NCBI GenBank assembly: GCA_933207985.1
Contig: OW240917.1
Location: 244,886,769 to 244,950,768 of the forward strand
Direction of reading: 5' to 3'
Length of the DNA: 64,000 nucleotides
Source: Pelobates cultripes
Lineage: Eukaryota; Chordata; Amphibia; Anura; Pelobatidae
This document shows, in pieces, positions 18,117 to 28,929 of the stretch. The number at the start of each line of letters is the position of its first letter. Positions within the stretch are counted from its first letter, which is position 1. The notes beneath the pieces are model-generated. The model did no database searches and was not told where the DNA came from. It saw nothing but the letters and a program-made list of their open reading frames with translations. The position numbers and the translations under genes are program-made.

Positions 18117-19048
18117 GGGAATGGATTCGGTCTTCGGTGTCTGAGGCAACTTGGGTTCGGTACGGTAAGGCATGGGGGGACTGGGTTGCTCTGGAACAAG
18201 ACCTAGGTGGGTTTGATTCGACCTCTGCAAGGGTTCAGGGGATCTTACGGTTGCTCTGGTTCTGGGAGGCTAGCGGGTGTTCTCCGGCTACGGTTTCAGG
18301 GAAGCTATCCGGTCTTAGTTTCTGGTTCAACTTGACTAAGGTGCCTGACGTTACCAAGGACTGCATGGTTCGGCTTGCTATGCGCTGCTGGCGCAAGGGC
18401 CCACACCTGCGGGATTCTCAGAGGCCGGTTTCTGGCGCTCTGCTAGTAGGCATTGCGTCGGTCTTACCCAGGGTTTGTTTTTCAGATTCGGAGGCACGTT
18501 TGTTCCAGTTGGCTTTTACTTTCGCCTTTTTCGGCGCCCTTCGAATCGGTGAGCTTGTGAGCCCTAGCAAACGGATCCCGGGGGGCTTGTTGTTCAACGA
18601 TGTGTCTGTGGTGTCGGATTCAGTGCGTTTTTTGGTACGAAGGTCCAAAACCGACATCTTCGGCAAAGGGGCATGGGTTACCCTCCGCGCTATTCCGGGT
18701 TCGGCTGTCTGCCCTGTCGCATCTTTTCAGTCTTATTGTCTTGGTCGCCCGGACGTTGAGGGCCCTCTACTTATTCATGGGGACGGTTCCTTCCTTTCTC
18801 GGTTCCAATTTCTTCGGGTCTTTCGGTTGGCACTCGACCAACTGGGTATTTCGAGTGCAGACTTTGGGGGACATTCTTTTCGAATTGGGGCCGCAACTGA
18901 AGCCTCCCGTTTAGGTTTTTCGGACCAGGCCATTCAGAGGATTGGCAGATGGGAATCGGGGAGGTTTCGGTCTTATGTACGGCCCACACGTCTGATCGGT
19001 GTCCCCCTTGTGTTTTCTCCACAGGGCCTGGCCGACGGATCTGGTTGA
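18092..19048 (+). CDS. Tyrosine recombinase of N2
   Basis: The 318-codon frame lies -1 relative to pol. The N-terminal core-binding region starts WPERIREWIRSSVSEATW. Catalytic residues are all present: Arg in FGALRIGELV, Lys in SKTD, HSFR, Trp in GRWES and Tyr in FRSYVR. The last residues read through a splice-acceptor-like tract (ending at 19024) and past the start of the SGNH exon, so YR and SGNH overlap slightly in different frames. It is apparently a competent integrase-replacing recombinase. Confidence 0.92.
   Translation: MVPWPERIREWIRSSVSEATWVRYGKAWGDWVALEQDLGGFDSTSARVQGILRLLWFWEASGCSPATVSGKLSGLSFWFNLTKVPDVTKDCMVRLAMRCWRKGPHLRDSQRPVSGALLVGIASVLPRVCFSDSEARLFQLAFTFAFFGALRIGELVSPSKRIPGGLLFNDVSVVSDSVRFLVRRSKTDIFGKGAWVTLRAIPGSAVCPVASFQSYCLGRPDVEGPLLIHGDGSFLSRFQFLRVFRLALDQLGISSADFGGHSFRIGAATEASRLGFSDQAIQRIGRWESGRFRSYVRPTRLIGVPLVFSPQGLADGSG
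19005..19026 (+). other. Candidate 3' splice acceptor before the N2 SGNH domain
   Basis: The tract 'cccccttgtgttttctccacag' ends at 19024. The exon begins GG, which in phase 1 leads in frame into the RRIWLIGHSYIYW block of SGNH. Confidence 0.55.
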
Positions 19049-19615
19049 TCGGTCATTCGTACATCTACTGGGCTCACCTGTGGGCTGGGGTACGCCAGGG
19101 TGGGACACGGCTCGGAATACCTCGGGAGCTGGCGGAGGTCCGGTGGTTCGGGTTCCGGGGCATGAGATGGGGTCAGCTATTACCGGAGGTCGTGCAGTTA
19201 TCCACTTTATTAGGAGCCCCGGACATCTTGGTGGTGCATCTGGGGGGGAACGATCTGGGGTCCCTGCCTGCGTGGGGGCTGGGGGAACTCATCAGGCGAG
19301 ATTTGGCGCGCTTGCGTGTGCTTTTCCACGACTTTGTTTAATATGGTCGGATATCGTTTCTAGGAACTATTGGAAGTGCGCACGCGATCAGGGTGCTATT
19401 GAGCGCTGCAGGGTCAAGATTAATAAGCGGGTTTCCAAATTTGTCCTAGGCGTCGGGGGCTTAACAGTGCGACACCGTATTTTGAGCGCGAGGCAGCAAT
19501 CTATTTTCGCCCGGACAGGGTCCATCTAACTGACGTAGGCTTGGACTTATTTAATTTAGCGCTACAGGACGCGTTGGAACAGGCCATGGCGTTGCTTGGG
19601 GGTCGCGCCCGCTGA
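19025..19615 (+). pseudogene. SGNH hydrolase domain of N2, two frameshifts
   Basis: Block I LIGHSYIYWA, block III HLGGNDLG and a block V equivalent (DRVHLTD) are visible. Comparison with N6 shows a one-base loss near 19327 and another near 19483, and Gly to Arg in the D-G-V-H block. It would act as an esterase-like hydrolase if intact; here it is inactive. Confidence 0.75.
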
Positions 19616-19970
19616 TTTAGGCGTAAATGCAGCTGGGGCTAGTGGCGGGTATGGTCCTTGCCGAACCTATTGGGAAGAGGAGTAAAGAAAAAGAAAGATG
19701 CTGGGTCGGGTCCCTCCCCTGACCTCGAAAATGTTTTGGGCATTTGGGCGTGCCCTCCGTGCCAGGAAAGGTGGCCAGGGGTTGGCATGTGGAGTTTGAA
19801 GGCCAAAGTGAAGGCCAGGTATCTTGGACGAGGGGGGAGGGCCGATGCCTTGGTGGGGGGTGTACCCTAGAGTTTTGGTAGTACGGTTGGCAAGGACTAG
19901 TTTGAAGATAAGCATACTTACACCTAAATTATTTATGGTTGGTTTATTTACAGTTGTTTGTTAATTTATA

Positions 19971-19983
19971 AATAAAGCTGTGG
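19971..19983 (+). terminator. Poly(A) signal AATAAAGCTGTGG (N2)
   Basis: Same 13-mer as in the other Ngaro families, about 105 bases before the inferred 3' end. Confidence 0.65.
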
Positions 19984-20088
19984 CCTTTTTATACCACATA
20001 TACGTTTCCTAGTTTGATTGGGGGGGGAATTGAGCGATTTTGGGGATTGTTATGGTTCACACCACACGATAACCGCTACCTACACACA

Positions 20089-20400
20089 AGCAGCTTACCT
20101 TAATCCAGTGCTGGGCTCCCTCGGCGCTGGTGACCTCTCCTCCCCCGCCGACTTCAGCTCCCGAGTGGAGAGGAATGCGCATGCGCAGCAAGAGCCACGC
20201 GCGCAAACAGTCCATAGGAAAGCATTTTTCGCCTCCGTTCTGCAATTTTCGCAATCCAGCGTCGCAGATGCGCCTCAGGAAGACAGCCACTAGAGGCTGG
20301 ATAACCCGGCTATGTAAACATAGCAGTTTCTCTGAGGTCCTGGCACCCAGACCACTTCATTGAGCTGAAGTGGTCTGGGTGACTATAGTGTCCCTTTCAG
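20089..20400. mobile_element. T2-like MITE, right part, interrupted by N2
   Basis: Shares with the MITE at 350-784 the phrases 'cataggaaagcatt', 'gacagccac..agaggc', 'gcagtttctct' and the terminal 'agtggtctgggtg..ctatagtgtccctt'. It is continuous with 13911-14014 once N2 is taken out. Confidence 0.6.
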
Positions 20401-20970
20401 TTTTATCGAGCACGACGTTGCCGTGCTGGAGCTACCACGGTCACAACGGTTGCAGTTGTGACTGGGCACTCAAATTCAGCTTGTCAAGGGGGGTCCCAGA
20501 CTAGTTGTGGGACCCGTCTTGCAAAATTGTTTTCTAATTTGCAAGAAAACCTCCCTTGCAAAATTGAGTGGTTGGCACTTGTGAGAGCAGATCACTTTAA
20601 GCACTCACAGTCCCAGAAGTTTATAAAATGTGGGTTAGTATGGATATCGGGTTACTCTGTAAACTAAACAGTGGTTGATTTCAACACAATGTTAATATTT
20701 AAAGGTGAAAAAATGCCCATAAATTCCCATTTTTTGCATGAGGCAGGCAATTTCAAATAGTCTTGAAACATTTTAGAAAAAGGATTTAAATCTTCTGCTT
20801 GTACTTTGAGCCGCACCTGTATTATCGATAAAAAGAATACTTGGACAATACACTTACATACAATAAACATACAATAATTATGTAACAATTAAAATGACTT
20901 TCTAAGAAAAAGTAAAACATTTCCTTGTGCGCCCTCTAGTGATCTGATACACTTTCAACAGTGACAGATA
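20401..20970. other. Intergenic DNA, no gene recognised
   Basis: No supported gene or repeat. It is the sequence immediately left of the DIRS1-like element. Confidence 0.5.
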
Positions 20971-21190
20971 ATTACCAGATTTTACTAATTACATAACGTA
21001 AAGTCATGATTTTATTAAGGACACGGAGGCGATTTTTAATATGGCAATAAAAGAAAAAAACAAATACCCTTAAGGGTTAACCATATAACATTCCAGATAT
21101 ATTAACCAATGGGACCAGTCCTTGGACTATGTCCCCTCATGTGACCTAAGCCACTCCCTCTTTCTAGCTGATGCCGAAGCTGAACACATC
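20971..21190. repeat. DIRS inverted terminal repeat, left copy
   Basis: From 'attaccagattttactaat' through 'cctaagccactccctctttc'. Inverted partners are at 32829-32983 and 39940-40020. It retains 'gatttttaatatggcaata', which shows the uninterrupted form of the site hit by the piggyBac-like element in the other copy. Confidence 0.8.
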
Positions 21191-21550
21191 GACGGGAAAA
21201 ATTCTTAAACTTGGGTAATCTCCGGTAGAGGGTTCCGGGGAGTCTTCCGGTATAGTTAGGAGATAGAGGATGATCCCGGTTATTCCATCACAGGGTTAAG
21301 CTGTAAGAGACAGAGAGATATATGGTAAAATATATTCAAATATCGTTGTCATGCATATAAGCTGTACAAGTTTTTTAAAAAGCGTTCATATCTGAAACAT
21401 TTTTCTTAAGTCCAGCAAATTCAAAATTAAAATTATTATTATTAGTATATAACACTGCATCTGAACATCCAAATCACTCCTACCTGTTTATAAGCAATTG
21501 GGTGGGAAGATACATGTATGGCTTACCTATCATTGGGCGGGCTAATACTC

Positions 21551-21633
21551 GCCTCGGTGTCCTTAATAAAATCATGACTTTACGTCATGTAATTAGTAAA
21601 ATCTGGTAATTTTATTAAAGGACACGGAGGCTC
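21551..21633. repeat. DIRS internal complementary region
   Basis: Positions 21551-21610 complement the left outer end with one or two mismatches, and 21611-21633 complement the right outer end. In the DIRS1 model this segment templates ligation of the ends into a circle. Confidence 0.8.
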
Positions 21634-21644
21634 AAGGAAAATTT

Positions 21645-23265
21645 TCCGGTTCAGTTCGGCATGCCGAAATTCGGGACTTCGGAACTTCTGAATTTCTATT
21701 GCAGCCGCTTGGTAGATAACTCCCTAATTCCCATGGTATTAGGGAGTTATCTACCAAAAGGCTGAAAGACCTAAATTGGTCTTTCAGCCAAATTTACTAA
21801 TACTAAGTAAAAATTACTTAGTATTAGTAAATTGTGCCCCTACTCGCTATACCGCGAGTAGGAGCATCTCACTGTTAAAAAATGAGGGTCGAGGACCTAA
21901 TGTCCTCCCCCCTGGCCCCCACCCCTGAGTGGTGGGTGGGGGCCCTAAATACTAATGGGGGGGGAACCTAATGTCCTCCCCTCTGGCCCCCACCCCTGAG
22001 CAGTGGGTGGGGGCCCTAACTTAGAATGAGGGGGGAGGACCTAATGTCCTCCCCCCTGGCCCCCACCCCTGAGCGGTGGGTGGGGACCCTAAATACTAAT
22101 TAGGGGGGGACCTAATGTCCTCCCCTCTGGCCCCCACCCCTGAGTGGTGGGTGGGGGCCCTAAATACTAATTAGGGAGGGGGACCTAATATCCTCCCCCC
22201 TGGCCCCCACCCCTGAGCAGTGGGTGGGGGCCCTAAATTAGAATGAGGGTGGGGGCCCTAAATACTAATTAGGGGGGGGAGACCTAATGTCCTTCCCCCT
22301 GGCCCCCACCCCTACATAAAAAATAACCCCGCCTCCCGCAAATCCCTAGTCACCCCCTCCCCCAAAGAATTAACCCCTACCTACCCCCCTCACACTAAAA
22401 ATAATGAGGGGGGACCATTTAACTAAGTACCTGTAAAAAAATACAAATAAACTTACCTTTTGATGTTTTCTTTCTTCTAAAATCTTCTTTTTTCAGCCTT
22501 AAAAAGGCCAAATAAAAAGCCATAATACCCAACGGAATTAAAAAATAAAATAAAAAAAAAACAGGCTCAGGGCTGGGGGTCAGGGGGAGGACATTAGGTC
22601 CTCCCCCCCTCATTCTAATTTAGGGCCCCCACCCACCGCTTAGGGGTGGGGGCAGGGGGGAGGACATTAGGTCCCCCCCAATTAGTATTTAGGGCCCCCA
22701 CCCACCGCTGAGGGGTGGGGGAAAGGTAGGAGGACATTAGGTTAGGAGGGGGAGGGGGGACATTTTTTTTTTTTTTTTTACAGTGAGCAGCCTTATGCTG
22801 CTCACTGTTTAATAGACATGCCCCTACTTGCGGTAAGTAATCTTTACTTAGTATTAGTAAATTTGTCTGAAAGACCAATTTAGGTCTTTCAGCCTTTTAG
22901 TAGATAGCTCCCTAATACCGTGGGAATTAGGGAGTTATCTACTTATTCATTCCTGTCATAGTAACTTACATTTTATATGAATGTATGTTACTTGATTGTT
23001 GTAAGTGTTGCAAATGCTTACAGCTGAATCCTGGCTATGTTTGTATACTTTTTATTTACAATTGTATACAGTGTAACATTATTCTTCTTCCACTGGGTAA
23101 GTATATTAATACTTAGGCAAAACTATGCTTCAGAACTTCGACACTTTGGAAATTCGGTAATTTCGGAACTTCGGGACCTCGGTAATTCGGCACTTCGGAC
23201 ATTTGGAAGTACCCGAATGTCCGAATTTCCAGAAATTCGTCCGAATACATATTCGGCCCGAAACT
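21645..23265. mobile_element. Foldback-type palindromic element with GC-rich tandem repeats
   Basis: The outer arms are rich in 'ttcgg' motifs (21650-21700 and 23135-23255). Inside them are inverted copies of 'ggagttatctac', 'gaaagacctaaattgg' and 'cttagtattagtaaat' (21711-21835 versus 22845-22945). The centre has about 80-bp tandem units built on 'gacctaatgtcctccc' and 'gggtgggggccctaaat' (21885-22320), with inverted units at 22575-22740. No coding frame. It sits between the YR gene and the internal complementary region of the DIRS element, so it inserted into that copy. Confidence 0.55.
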
Positions 23266-23297
23266 AATTGCACATGTATAGCTCATATTAGGCTAGT

Positions 23298-24250
23298 TTA
23301 AAGCTGTGAGATGACCATAGACGAGATATGTTCTGTTGGACAAAAATAGTTTTCTTTGAACGTCGATTCTCGGGACCAATCAGCTATGCGGAGGAGGTCT
23401 TCCAATTTACAACCAATGGAGAATGCTTTAGAGGCCATAGCGCCCCTAGTAGAATGCGCTTCGTAAACTGATGTGTCGATGTTAGCAGCTGACATTATCC
23501 ATTTCACCCAGCGTGCAAGAGTTCCCGTGGATACTGATGAGGTTTCCTCACTGCCAAGAACAGGTCGTGTGTTGTTGGGTTCCGGAATGACTGGGTCCGC
23601 AGTTTGTATTCCCGCAGGCATGCCAACTGGGCACAGGTTAGCATTGTGAGGAAAGGAGGGATAGAAGACTGACGTGATTTTAGACTTCGTACGTCTGGTG
23701 ATATTAAACAGGACACCATGCCATGTGGGGTGAAGGACCATGCATCGATATCCAGGGCTCGAACGTCTGATACCCTTTTGCAGGAAATTAAGCACAGGAG
23801 CATAGCTAATTTTGCGGACACTTGTTTGAGTGTGAGATCCGAGTTTGGAGGTCAGTCTTCCAACAAACGAAGGACCATATTAAGATCCGATAAGGCCGTG
23901 TAGTGGGGTTGTGGTGGACGTGCAAATTTTATGCCTCGTAGAAGACAACAGACCAATAAGTGTAACCCTCCCATCCGTTGTGCCCAGCTGAAATCGATGA
24001 TCTATAGATGTTTATGGTGCGGTAAGCCAAGCCTTGATCATATAGGGTAGTAAGGAAACCCAGGACCTGATTTACAGGAGCACGTAGGGGATCCACGTGT
24101 TGTTCCACGCACCAACTACACCATGTGTTCCAGGCATGAGTATAGGATCGTCTTGTTCCTGGGGCCCAAGCTCCTGCCAATAAGTCCAAAGTTGTTTGTG
24201 AAACATTCGGCATGGTCCAGGGTCCCCTGAGAGGAGCTATGCTAGAAGTC
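23298..24250 (-). pseudogene. DIRS tyrosine recombinase, disrupted
   Basis: The N-terminal part (about 24250-23929) reads in a frame that is open without a stop from 26280, through the whole RT region in another phase. It ends near 23929, where the reading continues in a different frame, followed by a TGA near 23854 and further shifts. Catalytic landmarks are an Arg in CKRVSDV, the HxxR box as HSTRG, and DWS...ENYF near the end. These are the DIRS-type, not Ngaro-type, versions. Overlap of YR and RT frames is a known feature of DIRS1 elements. The gene is inactive through frameshifts. Confidence 0.7.
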
Positions 24251-26306
24251 TGAGGTGGCCTTGCACTAGAAGTGGGTGAGAGTTCCCATCGGGGTCTGAT
24301 AATAGTTCCGTGCATTGTGGGGTCAATCTGGGAAGGTCGATAGACATTTCCATGAGTGAAGGGAACCAAGGCTGTGCCGTCCAGAATGGTGTTATTAAAA
24401 CCAACGATGCTCGGGAGCATTGTAGGTGTTGGAGAGTTCGCGCTATGAGTGAGAAGAGAGGAAAGGCGTATAGCCTGTTGTTCGGCCAGTTTTGTAGGAA
24501 GGCGTCCACTGCCATGGCGTCTGGGTCCGGTCTCCAGCTGAAGAATGAGGGAAGTTGAGCATTCAGCCGGGAGGCAAAAAGTCCAATGTGCATCGGTCCC
24601 CAGAGTTGGTGGAGCTTCTGAAATATTGTGCGATTCAATCGCCAGGCGCTGTTGTCTCGTAAGTGTCTGGAGTTCCAATCCACTACGGTGTTGGAGATTC
24701 CTGGAAGGTATTCCGCCTGTACTGATATGTTGCGACTCAGGCAGAAGTGCCAAAATCCTTTCGCCAGGTTCGTGAGTATTGAGGATCTCGTGCCACCCAA
24801 GGGATTGAAGTAGCGAGATATTGTCCATGCGCAGAAGTATGGAACAACTGGTTGTGTGTCCGAGGAGGCTCCGAGGGCAAATGACCCAGCTAGGAGTTCC
24901 AAACCATTCATGTGGAGTTCTTTTTCTTCTGAAGAACATTTTCCACCTGTAGAGGTGGGACCACAATGAGCACCCCATCCAAGTCTGCTCGCGTTGGATT
25001 CTATAATGGATTCCTTGCCCTTCCATGCTTCCATGTGTTGAAGCCACCATGCCAGTTCCTCTTTTGCTGCGTATTCTAGAGGTACAGAATCTGAATAGGA
25101 TTGACCCAAGCGTAGGTGGGTGGCTTTGAGCTGTTGCAGGGATCTGTAATGGAGAGGTCCTGGGAAGATCGCTTGTATGGAGGCAGATAGCAGGCCGATT
25201 ATCCTGGCTACCTGTCGGAGGGTTAAGACTGGTCGTGTCAATGTCCTCCGGATTTCTTTCTTGATGAGTTTTACCTTCGTGGTAGGTAAACTGAGCGTTC
25301 CGTGAATTGCATCTATATCGAAGCCCAGAAACTCTATCGAGTGGGAAGGTTGCAGGATTGATTTGTCCCAATTGATTAGGAAACCCAGATTTTGCAGAAG
25401 AATCAACGCCCAGGATAGATGCTGGTTCAATAGCTGGGTGTCGTGGGCCATGATCAGCATGTTGTCGAGGTATATGATCATACATACACCTCTGCTGCGA
25501 AGAAGAGCGACTACCGGTTTCAGCAGCTTGGTGAAGCAACACGGGGCTGAAGACAGGCCGAAAGGGAGGCAACGGAAAGGCCACATAGTGTTTTCCCATT
25601 GGAATTGAAGTAGGTGGTGACATTCCTCGGCGATCGGTATCGTGAGGTATGCATCTTGGAGGACCTATTTTACCATCCAGTCTCCCAGTCTTAGCAGGTC
25701 TCGGAGGCAGTGTATCCCTTCCATCTTGAAGTGATGGTATGTGACAAAGGCGTTGAGAGGCCGCAAGTTTATTACTGGTCTCGTTACCCCACCTTTCTTG
25801 GGTACTAGGAAGATGTTGCTTAGGACGGTAGCTGAGACTTTGTAGATCACGCCTTTCTCCTCTAGTGTGCGAATCTCTTCTGATATCAGATTTTTGTCTC
25901 GTGGGGAAAAAACAATCCGATGTGGTAATGAGAATTGAATTGGTTGTTGTGTGAATTCGATGTGGTAGCTTAGGATGGTCTCTAGGACCCAAGCATCTGA
26001 GATTAGTTTGTGCCAAGGATCTTGGAAATGAAACAATCTGCCCCCCACATGTGATAAGGAACGGATCTGTAATGGGAAATGACTCACCATAAGGCCGACG
26101 GCCATAGGAGGATCCCCTGGTTCCACCTGGGTGCCACGACCTACCCCTGGTCGGGAAGAACGGTGACTGTGCCTTTGGTTCGGGCAGATGGAACCTTGTT
26201 GTACGCGGAGCCTCGGTAGCCCCGGAACGAAGTCCAGGAGTGGCGGCCGGACAGACGGCCCCACTGTCTGCCGGCCCCACTGAAAACCTTTTGCGAGAAC
26301 ACCCAC
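24237..26306 (-). pseudogene. DIRS reverse transcriptase-RNase H, disrupted
   Basis: RT landmarks: VPKKGGVTRPVINLRPLN, DWMVK, DAYLTIPI, CLPFGLSSAP and a motif C that reads YLDN rather than YLDD (25462-25473). An in-frame TAG at 25665-25667 falls inside motif A, where an LDL triplet is expected, and the adjacent catalytic Asp reads Val. RNase H follows with ASRLGWGAHCG, a conserved Glu in ELHMNGLELLAG, and VDWNSRH. The first part overlaps the end of Gag by 166 bases. Two separate catalytic losses make the enzyme inactive. GAC to AAC in motif C is a G-to-A type change. Confidence 0.82.
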
Positions 26307-27346
26307 TTCATATTATGTTGTGCCTTATCTAGTGCTGTGAATGTGCTGACATTATTGCCCAGGGTTTTGACAAAGTCGTCTCCGAATAGGAGACCTTTTG
26401 CCTGTGTGCCAGGCTCGGAGATTGCCAGATGTATAAATTTTGGCTCAATTATCATTAATATGGCTTTACGCTGTTCTGTGGCCAAAGCGGTATTGGCATT
26501 TCCAATTAGGCATATGCCTCTCTGGATCCATCCTTTGATGGCCATTAAATCAATTGAGGTCCCCTCAGTAAGGACTGCTTCGACCATGTCAAAGATTTTG
26601 GCTATAGGCCCGAGTATGTATAGGATCTTGTCTTGGCAATGTTTTAGGGAAAAGTCCAGTCCCCTTTTGGCCTTCCATCCTGACTTGCCCAGGAACTGAG
26701 CGATCTTGGGGTCCACCTCGGGGGTCACGCAGGCCATGTCTAAGACAGTGGGGTGTGGGAATTCCGCCCTCAGCTTGTTCCTTGTGGCCTTGTCGAGGGG
26801 TTTCCTCACCCTGGTCGCCATGTAAATGGCCACATGAGTTGTGGGGTACCAGTCCGCTGAGCACGGATTGTGCAAGGTGTCAGGGTCAAAGAGGGGTTCC
26901 CCTTGGGGATCTAACAATGATTCATCCATCTCTTGCTCAGCGTCTATCGCTGGAGGTGCAGTCTTGCTGCGTTCGGGGGACGAGTTATCTGAATAGACCG
27001 GGTCGATGGTATCGGACCCCTCTGAAACCTCCTCTGAGTCCGAATCAGAGTCGGACGAATCAGGTAGTGCTTTTGCCCTCTTCCAATTCCGCACCGCTTT
27101 TGCCCAGCGGGGGGCTCTTTTACGTGGGAGCACCATGTCCTCAGACTCAACAGGGCGCAACCTGTCCATCATACTGGTTTTGGAGGCAGCACCTGGTAGA
27201 TAGTGCAATTTGCATGTAGCCTTGCGGCCGCTAGGGACCATTGGCTTGCTTTCAGAGGATATAGGGGGTGCTGAGCCAGGGGTTCGGCTGGATGCCCTGA
27301 TAGCGGATGAGATAGAGTGAGACAGGGTGCCTGACATCACCCCCAT
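26141..27346 (-). CDS. DIRS Gag-like protein
   Basis: The frame is open over 401 codons from the methionine at 27346; an open extension reaches 27499 but looks like leader. The N-terminal third is Ser/Pro-rich with an acidic Ser-Asp-Ser tract (SDSDSDSEEVSEGSD). The central region contains MATRVRKPLDKATRNKLRAE and a long mixed-helical domain with KAKRGLDFSL and TEQRKAILMIIEPKF, typical of DIRS Gag. The C-terminus is Gly/Arg-rich (SGRHSWTSFRGYRG). No zinc knuckle is visible, unlike the Ngaro Gags in this window. It is presumed to be a structural particle protein. The frame is intact while RT and YR are broken. Confidence 0.7.
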   Translation of the reverse strand: MGVMSGTLSHSISSAIRASSRTPGSAPPISSESKPMVPSGRKATCKLHYLPGAASKTSMMDRLRPVESEDMVLPRKRAPRWAKAVRNWKRAKALPDSSDSDSDSEEVSEGSDTIDPVYSDNSSPERSKTAPPAIDAEQEMDESLLDPQGEPLFDPDTLHNPCSADWYPTTHVAIYMATRVRKPLDKATRNKLRAEFPHPTVLDMACVTPEVDPKIAQFLGKSGWKAKRGLDFSLKHCQDKILYILGPIAKIFDMVEAVLTEGTSIDLMAIKGWIQRGICLIGNANTALATEQRKAILMIIEPKFIHLAISEPGTQAKGLLFGDDFVKTLGNNVSTFTALDKAQHNMKWVFSQKVFSGAGRQWGRLSGRHSWTSFRGYRGSAYNKVPSARTKGTVTVLPDQG

Positions 27347-28040
27347 GGCGACACTGTATACAGATATACATCCACCTAGGGCAAGGCTCAAACTAGTGAG
27401 GCACAAATCACAAAAATGGCACAAATAATATGGTAGCTTCAGCTCGCGCCACTCGTTCCGGGCTGTGGGCGAAAGGAGCGGCACATTTTCCAACCACAAG
27501 ATGGCCGCAGCGATGCGCGGGAGCGAACCGCGAATGTGCGGGCGGTCTAAGTGGCGGTTATATTAATAGCCGTCCATTGGGCGGCTAAGCTACTCTGTCT
27601 GAGCTGGGGAGGTGAGGAGGGGGTGGGGGGTACCTTGGGGTCCCGGGATCATCCCCCACCCAGTGGGAAATTGGGAGATACGGGTTATAAACAACCCGAA
27701 ACGGCAGTGCAGGATGGGGCTTGCCCTAGGGGAGGGGCAAGTACCCTGCACTGAGGACAAATGGAGAACACACAAGCTAGAAGAATGTACAGGAAAATGA
27801 TAGACAAATTAGCAGACAAGTAATATTAAACAATAAGAGTAAATACAACACAATTTTTTAGAGCTGAAAAAAAGAGATTCCCCCTGGAACAATAAGGAAG
27901 GGGGAACATGACTGCTGCCCAAGATAGTGGGATGGATCATGGAAGTTAGAATGTTGCTAAGATTGGGGTTCTTAAGGAAAGGGAGAGGGAGGGGACTTAC
28001 CAGTCAGCAGAATCAGTTGAGGGCTCCTGACTGCCCCCTG
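27347..28040 (-). other. DIRS 5' leader region
   Basis: Lies between Gag and the N3 insertion. On the - strand a donor-like 'ctggtaagtcc' occurs near 27995-28005. There is no coding frame with support. Confidence 0.4.
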
Positions 28041-28142
28041 TAATTCAGAAAAGAAAACATTTAGGGATAAAAAAAAAATAAGATAATTAAATCACCTAAA
28101 CGACAAATCCATACTGTTACTGACAATCTGATTGCTGCTGTC

Positions 28143-28915
28143 ATGGCTGCCAATGGAGCTGCATTGCAGAGGCTCCTGCAGTCTTACCTGGAGACCCACC
28201 GACAAGGGGGCCTGGAGGAGCTGGTGTCGGGCATGAGGAGTGTCCCCTAGGATGAGATGGCCGGTCAGTCTGCAACCTGAGACGGACGGAGGGCCAGGAG
28301 ATCAAGGCCTCCGTCGCGTCTATCACCGCACCCAGTTCGGCTCCAGGAGATGTTTCGGCTCGGCTGTGAACCAGGAACGGCCAGCGTTGTTCGGGAGCCA
28401 GAGGATCCGGGCAGGAGGCAGGTGAGGGCACCCAGGCCCAACATGGCGGCTGAAGCCATGGTGAAGGGAGGGCGGGAAGTTCTCGCTCCCCACGAGCTTC
28501 TCTTCCGGCCCGACCGGAAGTTGCGTCGGCACATATGACGCGTGACGTGCGCATGGCCTGAAGTGGCGTGAGCACACAAGACTCGTACGTGATGCCGGCG
28601 CGCAGGAAACCACACAAAGAGCTCCCAGGAGGACACCCGGTTGCAGGAATCAGAGGCATGACGGTCCAGGTACTACAGACAGCGGCTTGGGGTCAGGCAA
28701 GGAGGCTGACCACGGGTTCCAGACCCCCACAGAGTCCAGTTCCGGTTCTAAGGAGGAGGCATCTCAGGGTGAGTGTTGCGCCAGCGCGTGGGGTGCGCTG
28801 GCTGGGCATAGTGGGAGTAGTGGGTTTGGGGGGGGAAGAGGTGCTGGGGTTGCTGAGGGCAGTGTTAGATAGGCTCCCAGCCCAGCTGCTAGCGCGCTTC
28901 CTTCCCAGTCCCTGA
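28143..28915 (+). pseudogene. N3 Gag leader remnant
   Basis: The ATG at 28143 starts a short frame (MAANGAALQRLLQSYLETHR) resembling the amphipathic starts of the N1 and N2 Gag leaders, ending at a stop about 35 codons on. GC-rich basic low-complexity sequence follows in broken frames to about 28915. Supported only by position and composition. Confidence 0.35.
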
Positions 28916-28929
28916 ATCAGAGTGTCATG

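Larger units (their letters stand above)
14015..20088 (+). mobile_element. Ngaro-like YR retrotransposon N2
   Basis: This element of about 6.1 kb has the same gene order as N1 (Gag, RT-RNase H, YR, SGNH) but belongs to a different family, which it shares with N6. Its boundaries are inferred from the MITE it interrupts and from where similarity to N6 ends ('ctacctacacaca'). Pol and YR are open. Gag has one frameshift in its N-terminal repeats and SGNH has two. Unlike N1 and N4 it shows a single 3' segment after SGNH, with no A2-B2 duplication visible. Confidence 0.85.

Noticed and set aside
21885..22320. Regular repeats resembling a CRISPR array
   Set aside because: The units are contiguous tandem, near-palindromic repeats without unique spacers, inside a eukaryotic foldback element.
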